Positions 25,268-34,847 of a DNA stretch of 64,000 nucleotides are shown here, one piece after another. Origin of the DNA: Martelella sp. HB161492. GTDB taxonomy: Bacteria; Pseudomonadota; Alphaproteobacteria; Rhizobiales; Rhizobiaceae. Location of the stretch: the NCBI RefSeq assembly GCF_013184775.1, contig NZ_JAATVV010000008.1, positions 186,001 through 250,000 on the forward strand. Reading direction: 5' to 3'. Position 1 is the first letter of the stretch, and every line of letters starts with the position of its first letter. Position numbers and translations under genes: made by a program. The notes under the pieces are model-generated. The model made no database searches, was not told the origin of the DNA, and saw only the letters and a list, made by a program, of their open reading frames with translations.

Positions 25268-27286
25268 TCAATCGCGTCCGATTGTCGCTTTCACCGTTTC
25301 GGCAACGCCCTTGGCGGTGATGCCGAACAGTTCGAACAGGACCGGCGGCGGGGCGGATTCACCAAAGCGATCAATGCCGACGCAACCACCTTCAAGGCCA
25401 ACATATTTACGCCAGTATTCAGTTCCGGCCGCCTCGACCGAAATGCGCGGCACGGCTGCGGGCAGCACCTCTGCCTTATAGGCAGCATCCTGACGGTCGA
25501 AGACGAAGGTCGATGGCATCGAGACCACCCGGACATTCACGCCCTCGCCGGCGAGTGCCGCCTGCGCTTCCAGTGCCTGGCGCACTTCCGCACCCGTGGC
25601 GATGATGACGGCATCAAGCTTGCCCTTGGCCTCGCTCAGGACATAACCACCCTTGTGGATGAGGGCAGCCTGCGAGGTTTCGCGCTTGATCGGCGGCAGA
25701 ACCTGACGGCTGAGCGACATCAGCGTCGGCGTATCGCGATGCTTGATTGCCACATCCCAGGCCACCGCTGCTTCGGCTGCATCACCCGGACGCCAGACAT
25801 CAAGGTTCGGGATCAGCCGCAGCGAGCCCAGATGTTCGATCGGCTGGTGGGTCGGGCCATCTTCGCCGACGGCAATCGAATCATGCGAAAGCGCATAGAT
25901 GACGCCGAGCTTCATCAGCGCTGCCATGCGGATGGCATTGCGCTGGTAATCGGAGAAGACCACATAGCCGCCGCCGAAGGGCCGGAAACCGCCATGCAGG
26001 AACAGGCCGTTCATGATCGCGCCCATGCCGAATTCGCGCACACCGCAATAGATGAAATTGCCGCCATCCTCATCCGTTACCGGCTTGGCCTTATCCCAGA
26101 TCGAAAGGCACGAACCGGCGAGATCTGCCGAAGCGCCGATCAGCTCGGGCAACTCATCGCCCAGCATCTGCAGCACATTCTGGCTGGCCTTGCGCATCGG
26201 TATGGTTTCCGTCAGCCCTTCCGCCGACGCCGTGAAGGCAGCCATTTCGGCGTCAAAATCAGCAGGAAGATCGCCCTTCATCCGGCGCAGATATTCCTGA
26301 GCTTCGGCAGGATAGGCCTTTTCATAGGCAGAAAATGCCTCATCCCAGGCACTTTCGGCAGCCTTGCCTTCCGCCTCGGCATTGAAGCCGTCATAGACCG
26401 CCTGCGGGATCTCAAAGGGCGGAAGCGACCAGCCGATCGCCTCGCGGACGCGAGCGATTTCAGCATCCCCGAGCACGTTGCCGTGGCAATGGGCCTCACC
26501 GGCATAGGTGGGTGAACCCTTGCCGATCGTGGTCTTGCAGCAGATCAGCGTCGGCTGTTCGGTATTGGCCTTGGCCTTGGCAATCGCTGCATCGATCGCA
26601 TCGACATTGTGACCGTCGACGGCGCGGATGACATGCCAGCCATAGGCCTCGAACCGCTTCGGCGTGTCATCGGTGAACCAGCCACTGACATGGCCATCAA
26701 TCGAAATGCCATTATCGTCGTAAAGCGCAATCAGCTTGCCGAGCTTCAGCGTTCCGGCCAGCGAGCAGGCCTCGTGCGAAACGCCTTCCATCATGCAGCC
26801 ATCACCGAGGAAGGTGAACGTGTGGTGATCGACGATGGTGTGGCCGGGCCTGTTGAAGCTTTTCGCCAGCATCTTTTCGGCGAGCGCCATGCCGACGGCA
26901 TTGGCAATGCCCTGGCCGAGCGGGCCGGTGGTGGTTTCGACACCCGGCGTATAGCCATGTTCGGGATGGCCCGGCGTCTTGGAATGCAGCTGGCGGAAAT
27001 TGCGGATGTCATCCATCGACAGATCATAGCCGGTCAGGTGCAGCAGGCTGTAAAGCAGCATCGAGCCATGGCCGTTCGACAGCACGAAGCGGTCGCGGTC
27101 CAGCCAGGCGGGATTTTTCGGATTGTGCTTCAGATGGCGGGTCCACAGCGCGACGCCGATTTCCGCCATGCCCATCGGCATGCCCGGATGACCGGAGACG
27201 GCTTTCTGGACGGCATCCATGGACAGAACCCGGATGGCATTGGCAAGGTCGGTTGAGGAGGCCTTGGTGGTGTTGCGGTCGAGCAT
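25268..27286 (-). CDS. tkt: Transketolase
   Basis: Thiamine-diphosphate enzyme moving two-carbon units between ketoses and aldoses, about 672 residues, full length. N-terminal: [57 protein letters not shown] and the TPP motif [13 protein letters not shown]...[11 protein letters not shown]. Centre: [13 protein letters not shown] with the catalytic Glu, [34 protein letters not shown]. The start is ATG 27286 with GAGG seven bases before it. Close to GalM and a RidA-like gene. It may be the housekeeping enzyme or a copy for the adjacent sugar pathway. Confidence 0.93.
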   Translation of the reverse strand: MLDRNTTKASSTDLANAIRVLSMDAVQKAVSGHPGMPMGMAEIGVALWTRHLKHNPKNPAWLDRDRFVLSNGHGSMLLYSLLHLTGYDLSMDDIRNFRQLHSKTPGHPEHGYTPGVETTTGPLGQGIANAVGMALAEKMLAKSFNRPGHTIVDHHTFTFLGDGCMMEGVSHEACSLAGTLKLGKLIALYDDNGISIDGHVSGWFTDDTPKRFEAYGWHVIRAVDGHNVDAIDAAIAKAKANTEQPTLICCKTTIGKGSPTYAGEAHCHGNVLGDAEIARVREAIGWSLPPFEIPQAVYDGFNAEAEGKAAESAWDEAFSAYEKAYPAEAQEYLRRMKGDLPADFDAEMAAFTASAEGLTETIPMRKASQNVLQMLGDELPELIGASADLAGSCLSIWDKAKPVTDEDGGNFIYCGVREFGMGAIMNGLFLHGGFRPFGGGYVVFSDYQRNAIRMAALMKLGVIYALSHDSIAVGEDGPTHQPIEHLGSLRLIPNLDVWRPGDAAEAAVAWDVAIKHRDTPTLMSLSRQVLPPIKRETSQAALIHKGGYVLSEAKGKLDAVIIATGAEVRQALEAQAALAGEGVNVRVVSMPSTFVFDRQDAAYKAEVLPAAVPRISVEAAGTEYWRKYVGLEGGCVGIDRFGESAPPPVLFELFGITAKGVAETVKATIGRD

Positions 27287-27393
27287 TTTAAAACCTCGAT
27301 TCTGGCCGAGGGGAGACGGGCCGGTCCGCCTTCTGTGCGGTACCCCGGCGTTTCTGATCCCGAAACGACCCGATATTACTTTGCTGGATGTTG

Positions 27394-27738
27394 TTACTTG
27401 TAAGCTGTGACGATGAGTTCGATCAGCATTCCCGGACCGAGCGTGCCGGGGCAGATGGTCGCGCGGGCAGGCATATCTTCCGGCGCAAGCCATTCCTTCA
27501 TGACGTCATTCATGGCTTCCTTGTCGCCGAGGTCCTTCAGATAGACCCAGATGAACAGAAGTTTGGTCTTGTCCGATCCGGCGGCGGCAAGATAGGTATC
27601 AAGCTTGGCAACAGCCTCGCGGGTTTGTCCCTTGATATCCAGGCTCGTGTCGTCGCATGCCGTGCCGCCGACAAAGACGAAACCGTCTTTCTCCGTGACC
27701 CGGTGCAGGACAGGGGTAGGCAGATATCTGTTGACCAT
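27394..27738 (-). CDS. RidA/YjgF-like protein
   Basis: 114 residues. [41 protein letters not shown] is the RidA fold start; the active-site Arg of RidA should lie near [22 protein letters not shown], and Arg-Ala-Thr is seen there, so imine or enamine hydrolysis is possible. AAGGAG precedes the ATG. It lies 82 bases downstream of the oxidoreductase stop on the same strand and probably belongs to the operon starting near 34610. Confidence 0.8.
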   Translation of the reverse strand: MVNRYLPTPVLHRVTEKDGFVFVGGTACDDTSLDIKGQTREAVAKLDTYLAAAGSDKTKLLFIWVYLKDLGDKEAMNDVMKEWLAPEDMPARATICPGTLGPGMLIELIVTAYK

Positions 27739-27820
27739 AGGTGTCTCCTTTCCTTGTGGGCGGGACCTGTCGCAATGCTTGTGGAAGGGCGCGGCAGGTC
27801 CCCACTATGTCTCAGTGCCG

Positions 27821-28840
27821 TCAGAGACGGCGCCTTCTGAGTTCTTCATTGACGCGCGCGGCCATGCGTTCCAGAGAGGCCATGGCGGATACGCCGTCAA
27901 AAATGGTGGGTGCAGCCGATGGATCACCGGCAAAGGCCAGCGCTGCATCATGCATCAGCGCGGCATAGCCCTTGTGATCCTCGTTGGCGGCGGCGGTGAA
28001 ATTCGGGGTCCAGGAAAGCGTGTCTGCGCCATCGGCAAGACCTGCCGCCGGATCATCGGCCTTGAAGGCCGGATCGCGGAAATAGCGGATATTGATCACG
28101 TTCTCGATCTCGATCCGGCGGTGATCGCCCATGATCGTGATCGCCTCGGTGGGCGTTCCCCGCGATTGGATGGTTCCCATGATGATGTTGCCGATCGCCC
28201 CGTTCTCGCAGGCAAAATTCATATGCATCAGCATATGGCCTGGCTGGTGCTCGCTGGCACGGATCTCGAAATCGGCAAAGGGCGCACCGGCAAGCCAGGG
28301 CATCAGATCCATGTAATGAACGCAGTGATGCAGGAAGAAGCTGGTATAGTCCGGCGTCTTGCCGAAATAGGCAGGCCCCGACATATATGAGCCGGACAGC
28401 CCCAGAACCGGACCGAAATCGCCCTTGCGGATGATGTTTGCGGCGATCTTGTTGCCGGTCGAATAGCGCTTCATGAAGCCGACAATGACCGGCTTGTTTG
28501 CTTTCTCCGACGCATGGGCAATCTCTTCGGCACCTTTCCTGTCGCGTGCCGGCGGCTTTTCGAGAAAAACCGGCAGCCCGCGCTGAAGCGCTGCAATCGA
28601 AGCCTCGCGATGGAGATCGGGACCGACCGCCATGCCGATGGCATCGAGCCCCTTATGAGCGATGAGATCACGCCAGTCGGAATAGACCGCCTCGGCGCCA
28701 TAACGCCAGCGTGCCGCCTCGGCCGCAGCCGCATTGAGATCGCAGACAGCGGCAAGGCGCATATCGTTGCGCCCGAGCTGGGGCATGAGCATCTGCGACG
28801 CATGAAGGCCGCAGCCGATCCAGCCGATATTGAGTGTCAT
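27821..28840 (-). CDS. Gfo/Idh/MocA family oxidoreductase
   Basis: NAD(P)-dependent sugar or inositol dehydrogenase family, 339 residues. The Rossmann loop is IGWIGCGLHAS, the conserved LEKPP (family EKP, with the Lys that contacts the cofactor) is near 100, and FMKRYSTGNK and FFLHHCVHYMDLMPWLAG hold the catalytic His region (usually H..D). The ATG overlaps the stop of the TIM-barrel gene by four bases, so the two are coupled. A pair of a ketose-epimerase-like enzyme and a Gfo/Idh enzyme is common in rare-sugar and inositol catabolism. Confidence 0.88.
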   Translation of the reverse strand: MTLNIGWIGCGLHASQMLMPQLGRNDMRLAAVCDLNAAAAEAARWRYGAEAVYSDWRDLIAHKGLDAIGMAVGPDLHREASIAALQRGLPVFLEKPPARDRKGAEEIAHASEKANKPVIVGFMKRYSTGNKIAANIIRKGDFGPVLGLSGSYMSGPAYFGKTPDYTSFFLHHCVHYMDLMPWLAGAPFADFEIRASEHQPGHMLMHMNFACENGAIGNIIMGTIQSRGTPTEAITIMGDHRRIEIENVINIRYFRDPAFKADDPAAGLADGADTLSWTPNFTAAANEDHKGYAALMHDAALAFAGDPSAAPTIFDGVSAMASLERMAARVNEELRRRRL

Positions 28841-29724
28841 CGCCGATACTCCGCCATAGATGCCATGGCTCTGATCAGGGCGATGGCATGTTTCAGTTTC
28901 TCGCTTTCATCGTCATGCGGTGCCCGCCACTGGGCGATCGGCAGACCGATCCGGTCATCATTGCGGCGGAAGGGTTCCAGCGTCAGCGGCCCGTCATAGC
29001 CGACGGCAGCAAGCGCCCGCATGGTCTCGGCCCAGTCGATATGGCCGGTTCCGGGAAAGCCGCGATGATTTTCATTGGCCTGGAAATAGACGATACGATT
29101 GCCCGCCATGCGGATCGCATCGGGTATCGAACCTTCCTCGATATTGGCGTGGAAGGTATCAAACAGCAGACCGAGGGCTGGATGATTGACTGCATCGATC
29201 ACCGAAATTGCCTGTGAAACCGTTGAAATCACATCCGTTTCGTAGCGATTGAGTGGCTCAAGTGCCAGCTTGCACCCGGCCGACTGCGCCAGCGGGGCAA
29301 GGCTCGCCATGGCCTCAATGGTGCGTTCGCCCCGGGCGCGCATTTCATCTTCGGCCACCGGCGCGGGCGCACGGCCGGCAAAGACCATCGGTGCGCCATA
29401 AAGCGGGCCGCCGAGGAAGCCGGCGCCGAGCGCTTGGGCAACCTCGAGGGCATATTTCAGATAATCCAGCCCCGCTTTGCGGATGACCGGGTCAGCATCA
29501 CTGACCGAGCGGGAGGCATTCACCCGCGCGGCAAGCGCCACGGTCAGGCCCGCGGTCTCGATCGCCGCGCGTGTTGCGGCAAGATCGAGATCGTCCTCCG
29601 GCTCGGGGACAAGCAGTTCGACAAGATCGAAGCCGAGCGACTTCATGTGGGCAAAAAGCGGCAGGTGCTGTCGTGTAAACGGCCGCGCAAATTGCATCGA
29701 TATGATACCGACTGGATTATTCAC
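28837..29724 (-). CDS. Sugar isomerase/epimerase TIM barrel (ketose 3-epimerase-like)
   Basis: 295 residues, xylose-isomerase-like barrel. LALEPLNRYETD holds the first metal Glu, LLFDTFHANIEEGS the Asp and substrate His as in D-psicose/D-tagatose 3-epimerases, and LTLEPF the last metal Glu. The third-ligand region reads VYFQANENHRGFPGTGHIDW, with Gln where psicose epimerase has His; this variant occurs in other members of the superfamily. It lies 18 bases after the permease gene. GTG 29724 is the start, with GGGAG upstream. Substrate not known. Confidence 0.83.
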   Translation of the reverse strand: MNNPVGIISMQFARPFTRQHLPLFAHMKSLGFDLVELLVPEPEDDLDLAATRAAIETAGLTVALAARVNASRSVSDADPVIRKAGLDYLKYALEVAQALGAGFLGGPLYGAPMVFAGRAPAPVAEDEMRARGERTIEAMASLAPLAQSAGCKLALEPLNRYETDVISTVSQAISVIDAVNHPALGLLFDTFHANIEEGSIPDAIRMAGNRIVYFQANENHRGFPGTGHIDWAETMRALAAVGYDGPLTLEPFRRNDDRIGLPIAQWRAPHDDESEKLKHAIALIRAMASMAEYRR

Positions 29725-29742
29725 GTAAGATCTCCCTGTCTG

Positions 29743-30576
29743 TCAGCCCTTGACCGCACCCTGGGTCATGCCGCTGATCAGGCGTTTTTGAACAATGAGG
29801 AAGAGGATGGTTGCCGGCATGGCGCCGACAATGCCGCCTGCGGTGAGCAGGCCCCACTGCACCTCATACTCACCAATCAGGGTCTGGATCGCGACCGTGA
29901 TCGGACGGACATGCGAACCGCCGAGCGTGAGGGCATAGAGATATTCATTCCAGGCCGTGATGAAGATGTAGATGCCGGTGGCAATAATGCCGGGCATGCA
30001 CAGCGGCAGGACCACGCGCCTGAGCGCACCGAGCCTCGTGCAGCCATCCGTCATCGCCGCTTCGTCAAGCGACTTCGGAATGCCGTTGATATAGCTGGTC
30101 ATCATCCAGACCGAGAATGGAATGGCCACCGTCGAATTGGCGATGATCAGTGCCAGATGTGTATCGATCAGGCCGAGAACGCGCATCAGCACGAAGAGCG
30201 GCAGGATCAGCAGCACGATCGGGAACATGTTGATGATCAGGAACTGGATCAGAAGGTAACGTTTTCCCTTGAAGGAAAAGCGCGAGAAGGAATAGGCCGC
30301 CGTCACGCTCAGCGTCAGGCCGACAATCACCGTGCCACCGGCAATGATGAAGGAGGTCAGCATGTTGCCCAGGAAGCCGACCGTCTTGAACAGGCGGACA
30401 TAGTTCTCGAAGGTCGCACCGATCAGGCTCGGTCCCTGCGTGAACAGCTTGTCTTCCGCCGTCAGCGAGGTCAGAAGCATCCAGAGATAGGGGCCAAGAG
30501 TGAAGAGCAGGATCAGCACCATCGGCAGTTCGACAAACAGCACACGCCTGAACGTGGATTTCTTCCCGACGATCAT
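29743..30576 (-). CDS. Sugar ABC transporter permease, MalG type
   Basis: 277 residues, six helices. The EAA loop is DEAAMTDGCTRLGALRRVVLPLCMPG; TAWNEYLYALTL and the ending ISGMTQGAVKG are typical. Its ATG overlaps the preceding permease stop by four bases. With the MalF-type partner and the binding protein 31642-32862 it forms an importer that could use the divergently encoded UgpC-type ATPase. Confidence 0.9.
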   Translation of the reverse strand: MIVGKKSTFRRVLFVELPMVLILLFTLGPYLWMLLTSLTAEDKLFTQGPSLIGATFENYVRLFKTVGFLGNMLTSFIIAGGTVIVGLTLSVTAAYSFSRFSFKGKRYLLIQFLIINMFPIVLLILPLFVLMRVLGLIDTHLALIIANSTVAIPFSVWMMTSYINGIPKSLDEAAMTDGCTRLGALRRVVLPLCMPGIIATGIYIFITAWNEYLYALTLGGSHVRPITVAIQTLIGEYEVQWGLLTAGGIVGAMPATILFLIVQKRLISGMTQGAVKG

Positions 30577-31484
30577 TGCGAGACCCTCCCGACCTTACGC
30601 AGATAAACAATGACAAGCCCAAGCAGCATCAGGGTGAAGAGAACGGCAAGCGCCGAGCCATAACCGAAATCGAGATTGGTGCGGGCCTTGATGAAGGCGT
30701 AGAGCGGCAACGTATAGGTGGAGTAACCGGGACCGCCGCCGGTCATGACGTAGATGACGTCGATCGAGTTCGCGACCCAGATGGTCCTGAGCAGCACAGC
30801 CGTGACCAGAACGCCAGAGATGCCGGGCAGTGTGATGTGCCAGAACTGGCGGAACTTGCTGGCGCCATCGATGGAGGCCGCTTCATAATAGCTCCGCGGG
30901 ATCGATTGCAGACCCGCCAGGATCATCACTGCAAAGAAGGGGAAGCCCTGCCAGGTCAGCGTCAGAATGATGGCGTAAAGTGCAGTATCGGGATCAGCCA
31001 GCCACGGGATGGACTGCTTGATGATATCAACCCTCAGCAGGAAATCGTTGAGGATCCCGTAATTGCCGTCATAGATCCACACCCACATCAGACCGATGAC
31101 AACGCTTGGCAGCGCCCAGGGAATGATGATCAGCGCGCGCGCCAGCGGACGCCAGGGAAATTCCTGATTCAGCAGCATTGCAGCGGCAAGGCCCAGAAGC
31201 AGTTGCGACGGGATGGTGATGCCGATCCAGATGACCGTGTGCTTGAGCGAGATCCAGAACACCTCGTCATGCAAGGCATTGATGAAATTCTTCAGGCCGA
31301 CAAAGGGCATGGAATGTGGCTTGAACAGCACATAGTCATGCAGGCTCATCCAGGCGGCCTGGACCATCGGGAAGAAGACGATTGCAAGCGTAACGATAAC
31401 CGCCGGTGACAGCAGCGCGTAGGGGAGCACCCTCTTGGCAAGCGCCGCACGCGACATCGGCTGCTCGGTTTCTATCATTGTCAT
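30573..31484 (-). CDS. Sugar ABC transporter permease, MalF type
   Basis: About 303 residues with six helices, first one YALLSPAVIVTLAIVFFPMV. The EAA loop is YEAASIDGASKFRQFWHITLPG; VIYVMTGGGPGYSTYTLPLYAF is a strong family mark. ATG 31484 is used because the longer frame runs through the GC-rich hairpin between this gene and the binding-protein gene. Confidence 0.88.
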   Translation of the reverse strand: MTMIETEQPMSRAALAKRVLPYALLSPAVIVTLAIVFFPMVQAAWMSLHDYVLFKPHSMPFVGLKNFINALHDEVFWISLKHTVIWIGITIPSQLLLGLAAAMLLNQEFPWRPLARALIIIPWALPSVVIGLMWVWIYDGNYGILNDFLLRVDIIKQSIPWLADPDTALYAIILTLTWQGFPFFAVMILAGLQSIPRSYYEAASIDGASKFRQFWHITLPGISGVLVTAVLLRTIWVANSIDVIYVMTGGGPGYSTYTLPLYAFIKARTNLDFGYGSALAVLFTLMLLGLVIVYLRKVGRVSQ

Positions 31485-31590
31485 TTTCGTTTCGCCGGAG
31501 AGGCGCCGGCGCCCTGATTGTTCCCGCCAAACGGCAGACAAAATTCGATCGTCTACCGGTGCGGAACCGGTATGAACGGGGGGAGAACCG

Positions 31591-31614
31591 GCCCGGCCCC
31601 CCTTTGGGCCGGGC
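31591..31614 (-). other. Stem-loop between binding-protein and permease genes
   Basis: Perfect 9-base arms GCCCGGCCC and GGGCCGGGC, 6-base loop, 27 bases past the binding-protein stop on the minus strand. No T-run follows, so it looks like an mRNA 3-prime protector or partial attenuator, as at 20024-20077. Confidence 0.6.
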
Positions 31615-31641
31615 ACTTGTCTTTTCAGGCTGGGGGACGGC

Positions 31642-32862
31642 TTACGGGTTGAACAGTTCGTCGATATTCTGGTTCATCTGCTCAGCCGTGATCTGTCCCA
31701 GCAGCGCGCGCTGCATGTTGACGGGCCAGACCGTATTCACGAAGTCGGCGGTTGCGGTGACATTGGGCAGCATATGCGCGAAAGGCAGCGATGCCACCGT
31801 TGCATCGACAAAGCGCTTGGGATGCAGCGTCCAGTTGGCCGCATCCGTCTTGCTGACGGGCAGCTGACCGGTGGATTCGTTGAATTCCTTGTTATTGCCT
31901 GCCGTCGACAGGAAGGAGATCCACTTCCAGGCCGCATCCGGAGCCTCTGACGACGAGAAGATTGCCGTTTCCTCATCACCAAAGGATGTCCAGTGGCCGC
32001 CGCCGCATTCAGGAACCGGTACAGCCGAGACCTTGTCGCCAAGGGCTGCAACCATGTCATTGGCCGAACCGATATGGTGAATGGTCATGGCCGTCTTGCC
32101 GGCCTTGAAGGCACCGATCACTTCCTTGAACCCGTCATTTGGTGCTGACGGCGGGAAAACCTTGTCCTTCTGGAACAGGTCGACGACGAACTGCGTGCCG
32201 GCAATGGCATTCGCATTGGTCATGCCGCCCTTCTCGAAACTGACACCTTCACGCGAAAGCGTGAGGCTGCCCCAGTGATCCTGACCGCCAGCACCGCCGC
32301 GGAAGCCAAAGCCGTAGACATCCGGATTGCCGTCACCATTGGTATCGCGGGTCAGCTTGATCGCATCCTCGCGGAATTCATCGCAGGTTTTCGGCGGCGT
32401 CAGGCCAAGCTCATCAAACATGTCGGTGCGATAATAAAGGTAAAGCACAACATATTGCAGGGGCAGATAATATTGTGTTCCATCGTCCGATTTGGTCAGA
32501 TCGAAGAGATTTTCTTCAATATCCGAAGCTCCGTCCCAGGCCTGGATATAATCGTCAAGTGGCACCAGCGCGCCCATTTCCGTCAGGCGCGACTGTGCGT
32601 TCATCTTCACCATTGCCGCGTCCGGCGCATTGCCGGCAACGATCGAGGCATAGAGATTATCGTAGTAAGTACCCCATGGAATGTTTTCAGCCTTGATGGT
32701 GATATCGGGGTTCTGGGCTTCGAACTTTGCCACCAGATCCGCCATCGGATTGTCAGCATTGTCGAAATGATACCAGAACCGCACGGTATCCTTGGCGTTG
32801 GCTGCTGTACCGCATGCAAGCATGGCTGCGGTCAGTGCCACAACTGAAACGACTTTCCTCAT
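31642..32862 (-). CDS. Sugar ABC transporter substrate-binding protein, family 1
   Basis: 406 residues with a Sec signal peptide (about 1-23, ANAKD). TVRFWYHFDNADNPMADLVAKFEAQNP, YLPLQYVVLYLYYRTDMFDELGL and FGFGFRGGAGGQDHWG are typical of MalE/UgpB-like solute binders; the Trp-, Tyr- and Phe-rich segments should stack on a sugar ring. GGAGGAG precedes the ATG. It follows the esterase gene by 33 bases. The gene order regulator, esterase, binder, permeases, sugar enzymes suggests an acylated carbohydrate as ligand. Confidence 0.88.
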   Translation of the reverse strand: MRKVVSVVALTAAMLACGTAANAKDTVRFWYHFDNADNPMADLVAKFEAQNPDITIKAENIPWGTYYDNLYASIVAGNAPDAAMVKMNAQSRLTEMGALVPLDDYIQAWDGASDIEENLFDLTKSDDGTQYYLPLQYVVLYLYYRTDMFDELGLTPPKTCDEFREDAIKLTRDTNGDGNPDVYGFGFRGGAGGQDHWGSLTLSREGVSFEKGGMTNANAIAGTQFVVDLFQKDKVFPPSAPNDGFKEVIGAFKAGKTAMTIHHIGSANDMVAALGDKVSAVPVPECGGGHWTSFGDEETAIFSSSEAPDAAWKWISFLSTAGNNKEFNESTGQLPVSKTDAANWTLHPKRFVDATVASLPFAHMLPNVTATADFVNTVWPVNMQRALLGQITAEQMNQNIDELFNP

Positions 32863-32895
32863 TTGCTCCTCCGCTTGTCATCGAACCAGGTTCGA

Positions 32896-33918
32896 CTAAG
32901 TGGTTTCCTCAGTGCCCGTAAATTCTCGGAAGGCTTTTGCTGCCTCCTCCGCTGCCGATCGGGCCTCGGCAAGAACTGAACCCATTTGCATGAAACCGTG
33001 CACCACTCCTCCGTGGAGCCGGTAGAAATCCTGCCGCCCGAGCGCCGCAAGACGTTCAGCCAGCTTCTCGCTGTCAGAGCGCAGCGGATCAATCGCAGCA
33101 GCATTGATGTAAAGCGGCGGAAGCGCCGCCAGCGCCCGGTCATCCGCCCTGAGCGGCGCAACCAGCGGGTTTTCACGCTGCGTTCTGTCGGGCGTGTAGA
33201 AATCCCAGTAACGCATCATCTTCGCCCGGGTCAGACCGGGGCCATTCTCGCAGTCGATATAGGACTGCGAGCGAAAATCATCGTCATAGACGCCATAGAA
33301 AAGCAGGCCGCAATCGGGCAATACCCCGCCATGCTCGATCTGCGTCAGCATGGTCGCAAGCGCCAGATTGGCACCGGCGCTATCGCCGGCCAGCGCCAGC
33401 GGCCGGTTGATTCTGGCGAAGCGCCCCTTGCCTGACAGCACCGCCTGAAACACGGCGACACAATCATCAAGGCCAGTCGGGAATGGAAACTCTGGCGCCA
33501 GACGGTAATCGAACGTCAGCACGTGAGCATCCGCCGAAAGCGCCAGGAGCCGCGCCGCATATTCATGCGTTTCCATGCTGCAGAAGGCCCAGCCGCCGCC
33601 GTGAATGAAGACGATCAGACCAGACGCCGTCTCGCTCGGTGTTATCAGCCGACAGTTCAGCGGCCGCGAATGGGCAACATCGAGGGTGAAGTCCCAGCTC
33701 CGGCGGATGACCGGAAGATCCTGGTTCCAGCGGCGATTGGTTGCCTCCGCAAGCGCCCGCCCCTCGGCCGGCGCAAGTGTCGTCGGGTCGGCAAGGCCAC
33801 GATCCTCGCGCTGAAGGCGCTCAAGGATCTCAGCCATTTCCGCTGTCAGCAAACGATCCTCGGGCCTTGCCCGAAACCACGTGCCTGCCGACCATATCTG
33901 CCTCGCCCCTCCCGACAT
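32896..33918 (-). CDS. Alpha/beta hydrolase, hormone-sensitive-lipase family (acetyl-esterase-like)
   Basis: 340 residues. The oxyanion motif HGGGWAF, the nucleophile elbow LAGDSAGANLAL, AAIDPLRSDSE with the catalytic Asp, and HGGVVHGFMQM with the His form a complete HSL-type triad. No signal peptide, so it is cytoplasmic. Inside a sugar-uptake operon it may strip acetyl or other acyl groups from the imported sugar. Overall it is longer at the N-terminus (about 90 residues before HGGGW) than the shortest family members. Confidence 0.87.
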   Translation of the reverse strand: MSGGARQIWSAGTWFRARPEDRLLTAEMAEILERLQREDRGLADPTTLAPAEGRALAEATNRRWNQDLPVIRRSWDFTLDVAHSRPLNCRLITPSETASGLIVFIHGGGWAFCSMETHEYAARLLALSADAHVLTFDYRLAPEFPFPTGLDDCVAVFQAVLSGKGRFARINRPLALAGDSAGANLALATMLTQIEHGGVLPDCGLLFYGVYDDDFRSQSYIDCENGPGLTRAKMMRYWDFYTPDRTQRENPLVAPLRADDRALAALPPLYINAAAIDPLRSDSEKLAERLAALGRQDFYRLHGGVVHGFMQMGSVLAEARSAAEEAAKAFREFTGTEETT

Positions 33919-33926
33919 AACCGCAC

Positions 33927-34610
33927 CTATTGCCTGCTTGCAGCCTCACCGGCCAGGATATCCGGGCCGAAATTGACGATGGTCGTGATGTGGTGGCCGA
34001 GTGCCGCCGCAACCTTCGCCGGATCGCCGCTGTCCAGCGCCTCGACGATGCTCTCATGCCGGTCTGCCGTCTCAACGAGATCAAGACGCCCGCGCGAATT
34101 CAGAATCTTGAAACGATGGTTATGCACGAGGCAGCGATGCAGCACCGGGCCGACGCTCGGCAGATCAGCCGCATCGAACAGCCGCAGATGGAACGACCGG
34201 TCGACAAGCGAAAGCTTGTAGGCGTCACCCTCCCGGGCAATGGTCTTCATCTGCAGGATGTAATCCAGCAGCTCACGGCGCAGCAGAGCGCCATAACGCT
34301 GCAAGACACGTGCGACATTGCGGGTCTCGATCTCCTTGCGGATCATGATCATTTCCCGCGCATCATCGGCGCGCGAGTCGGCAACGAACGTGCCGCGATG
34401 GGCCATCCGCTCGACAAGACCATCATGGTTGAGCGCAATCAGCGCCTCACGCACCGTTGACTGACTGCACTCGAATTCCTCCGCCAGCTCCAGCTCAAGG
34501 ATCGGCGCCATCGGCGGACGCTCCCCCAGCATGATCTGACGCTGCAGATCCTCATAAACCGTATGGCTGCGCTTGGCGGTACGGCGTGCCGATCCACGGC
34601 CCGTCGCCAT
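33927..34610 (-). CDS. GntR-family transcriptional regulator, FadR/FCD subfamily
   Basis: About 228 residues. The winged helix has VYEDLQRQIMLG, LELAEEFECSQSTVREALIAL and GLVERMAHRGTFV; the all-helical FCD domain follows, with metal-ligand residues probably in HLRLFDAAD, and HxxxxEALDSGDPAKVAAALGHHI at the end. The start is ATG 34610, preceded by GGAAGGGAAG; in-frame ATGs up to 34670 lack ribosome binding sites, and 34670 abuts the palindrome at 34673. Likely the local regulator of the esterase, transporter and sugar-enzyme operon and of the divergent ATPase gene. Confidence 0.85.
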   Translation of the reverse strand: MATGRGSARRTAKRSHTVYEDLQRQIMLGERPPMAPILELELAEEFECSQSTVREALIALNHDGLVERMAHRGTFVADSRADDAREMIMIRKEIETRNVARVLQRYGALLRRELLDYILQMKTIAREGDAYKLSLVDRSFHLRLFDAADLPSVGPVLHRCLVHNHRFKILNSRGRLDLVETADRHESIVEALDSGDPAKVAAALGHHITTIVNFGPDILAGEAASRQ

Positions 34611-34672
34611 CTTCTTCCCTTCCGGCTTTCCGAAACTTTCGATCGCCATATTCGTATCCATCGCTTGCATAT

Positions 34673-34686
34673 CGATAACGTTATCG
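34673..34686. promoter_or_regulatory. Perfect palindrome between divergent GntR and UgpC genes
   Basis: CGATAACGTTATCG, 14 bases, perfect. It could be the FCD regulator's operator. Alternatively its left part ATATCGATAACG (from 34669) matches the core of TGTTATCGATAACA, the LacI-type operator found four times at 40-50 kb, so cross-regulation is conceivable. Confidence 0.45.
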
Positions 34687-34847
34687 TTAATCTACCGATA
34701 CCAATTTCGTTTGGCAAGTCGGATTTTCGCCAAATCTGCTGTCAGCCACCTCCTCTCGGGGAAAGCCTGTCGCGATCTTGCGAAGTCCTTCGATCATATC
34801 TGTAAGTCGCGGGTTATCGTGCCAGCCCGCTCATCTGGGAGGATGCA

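Noticed and set aside
29434-30606. Plus-strand open frame of 390 codons opposite epimerase and permease genes
   Set aside because: Product is rich in Arg, His, Gln and Asp without hydrophobic core; it is a mirror of permease codons.
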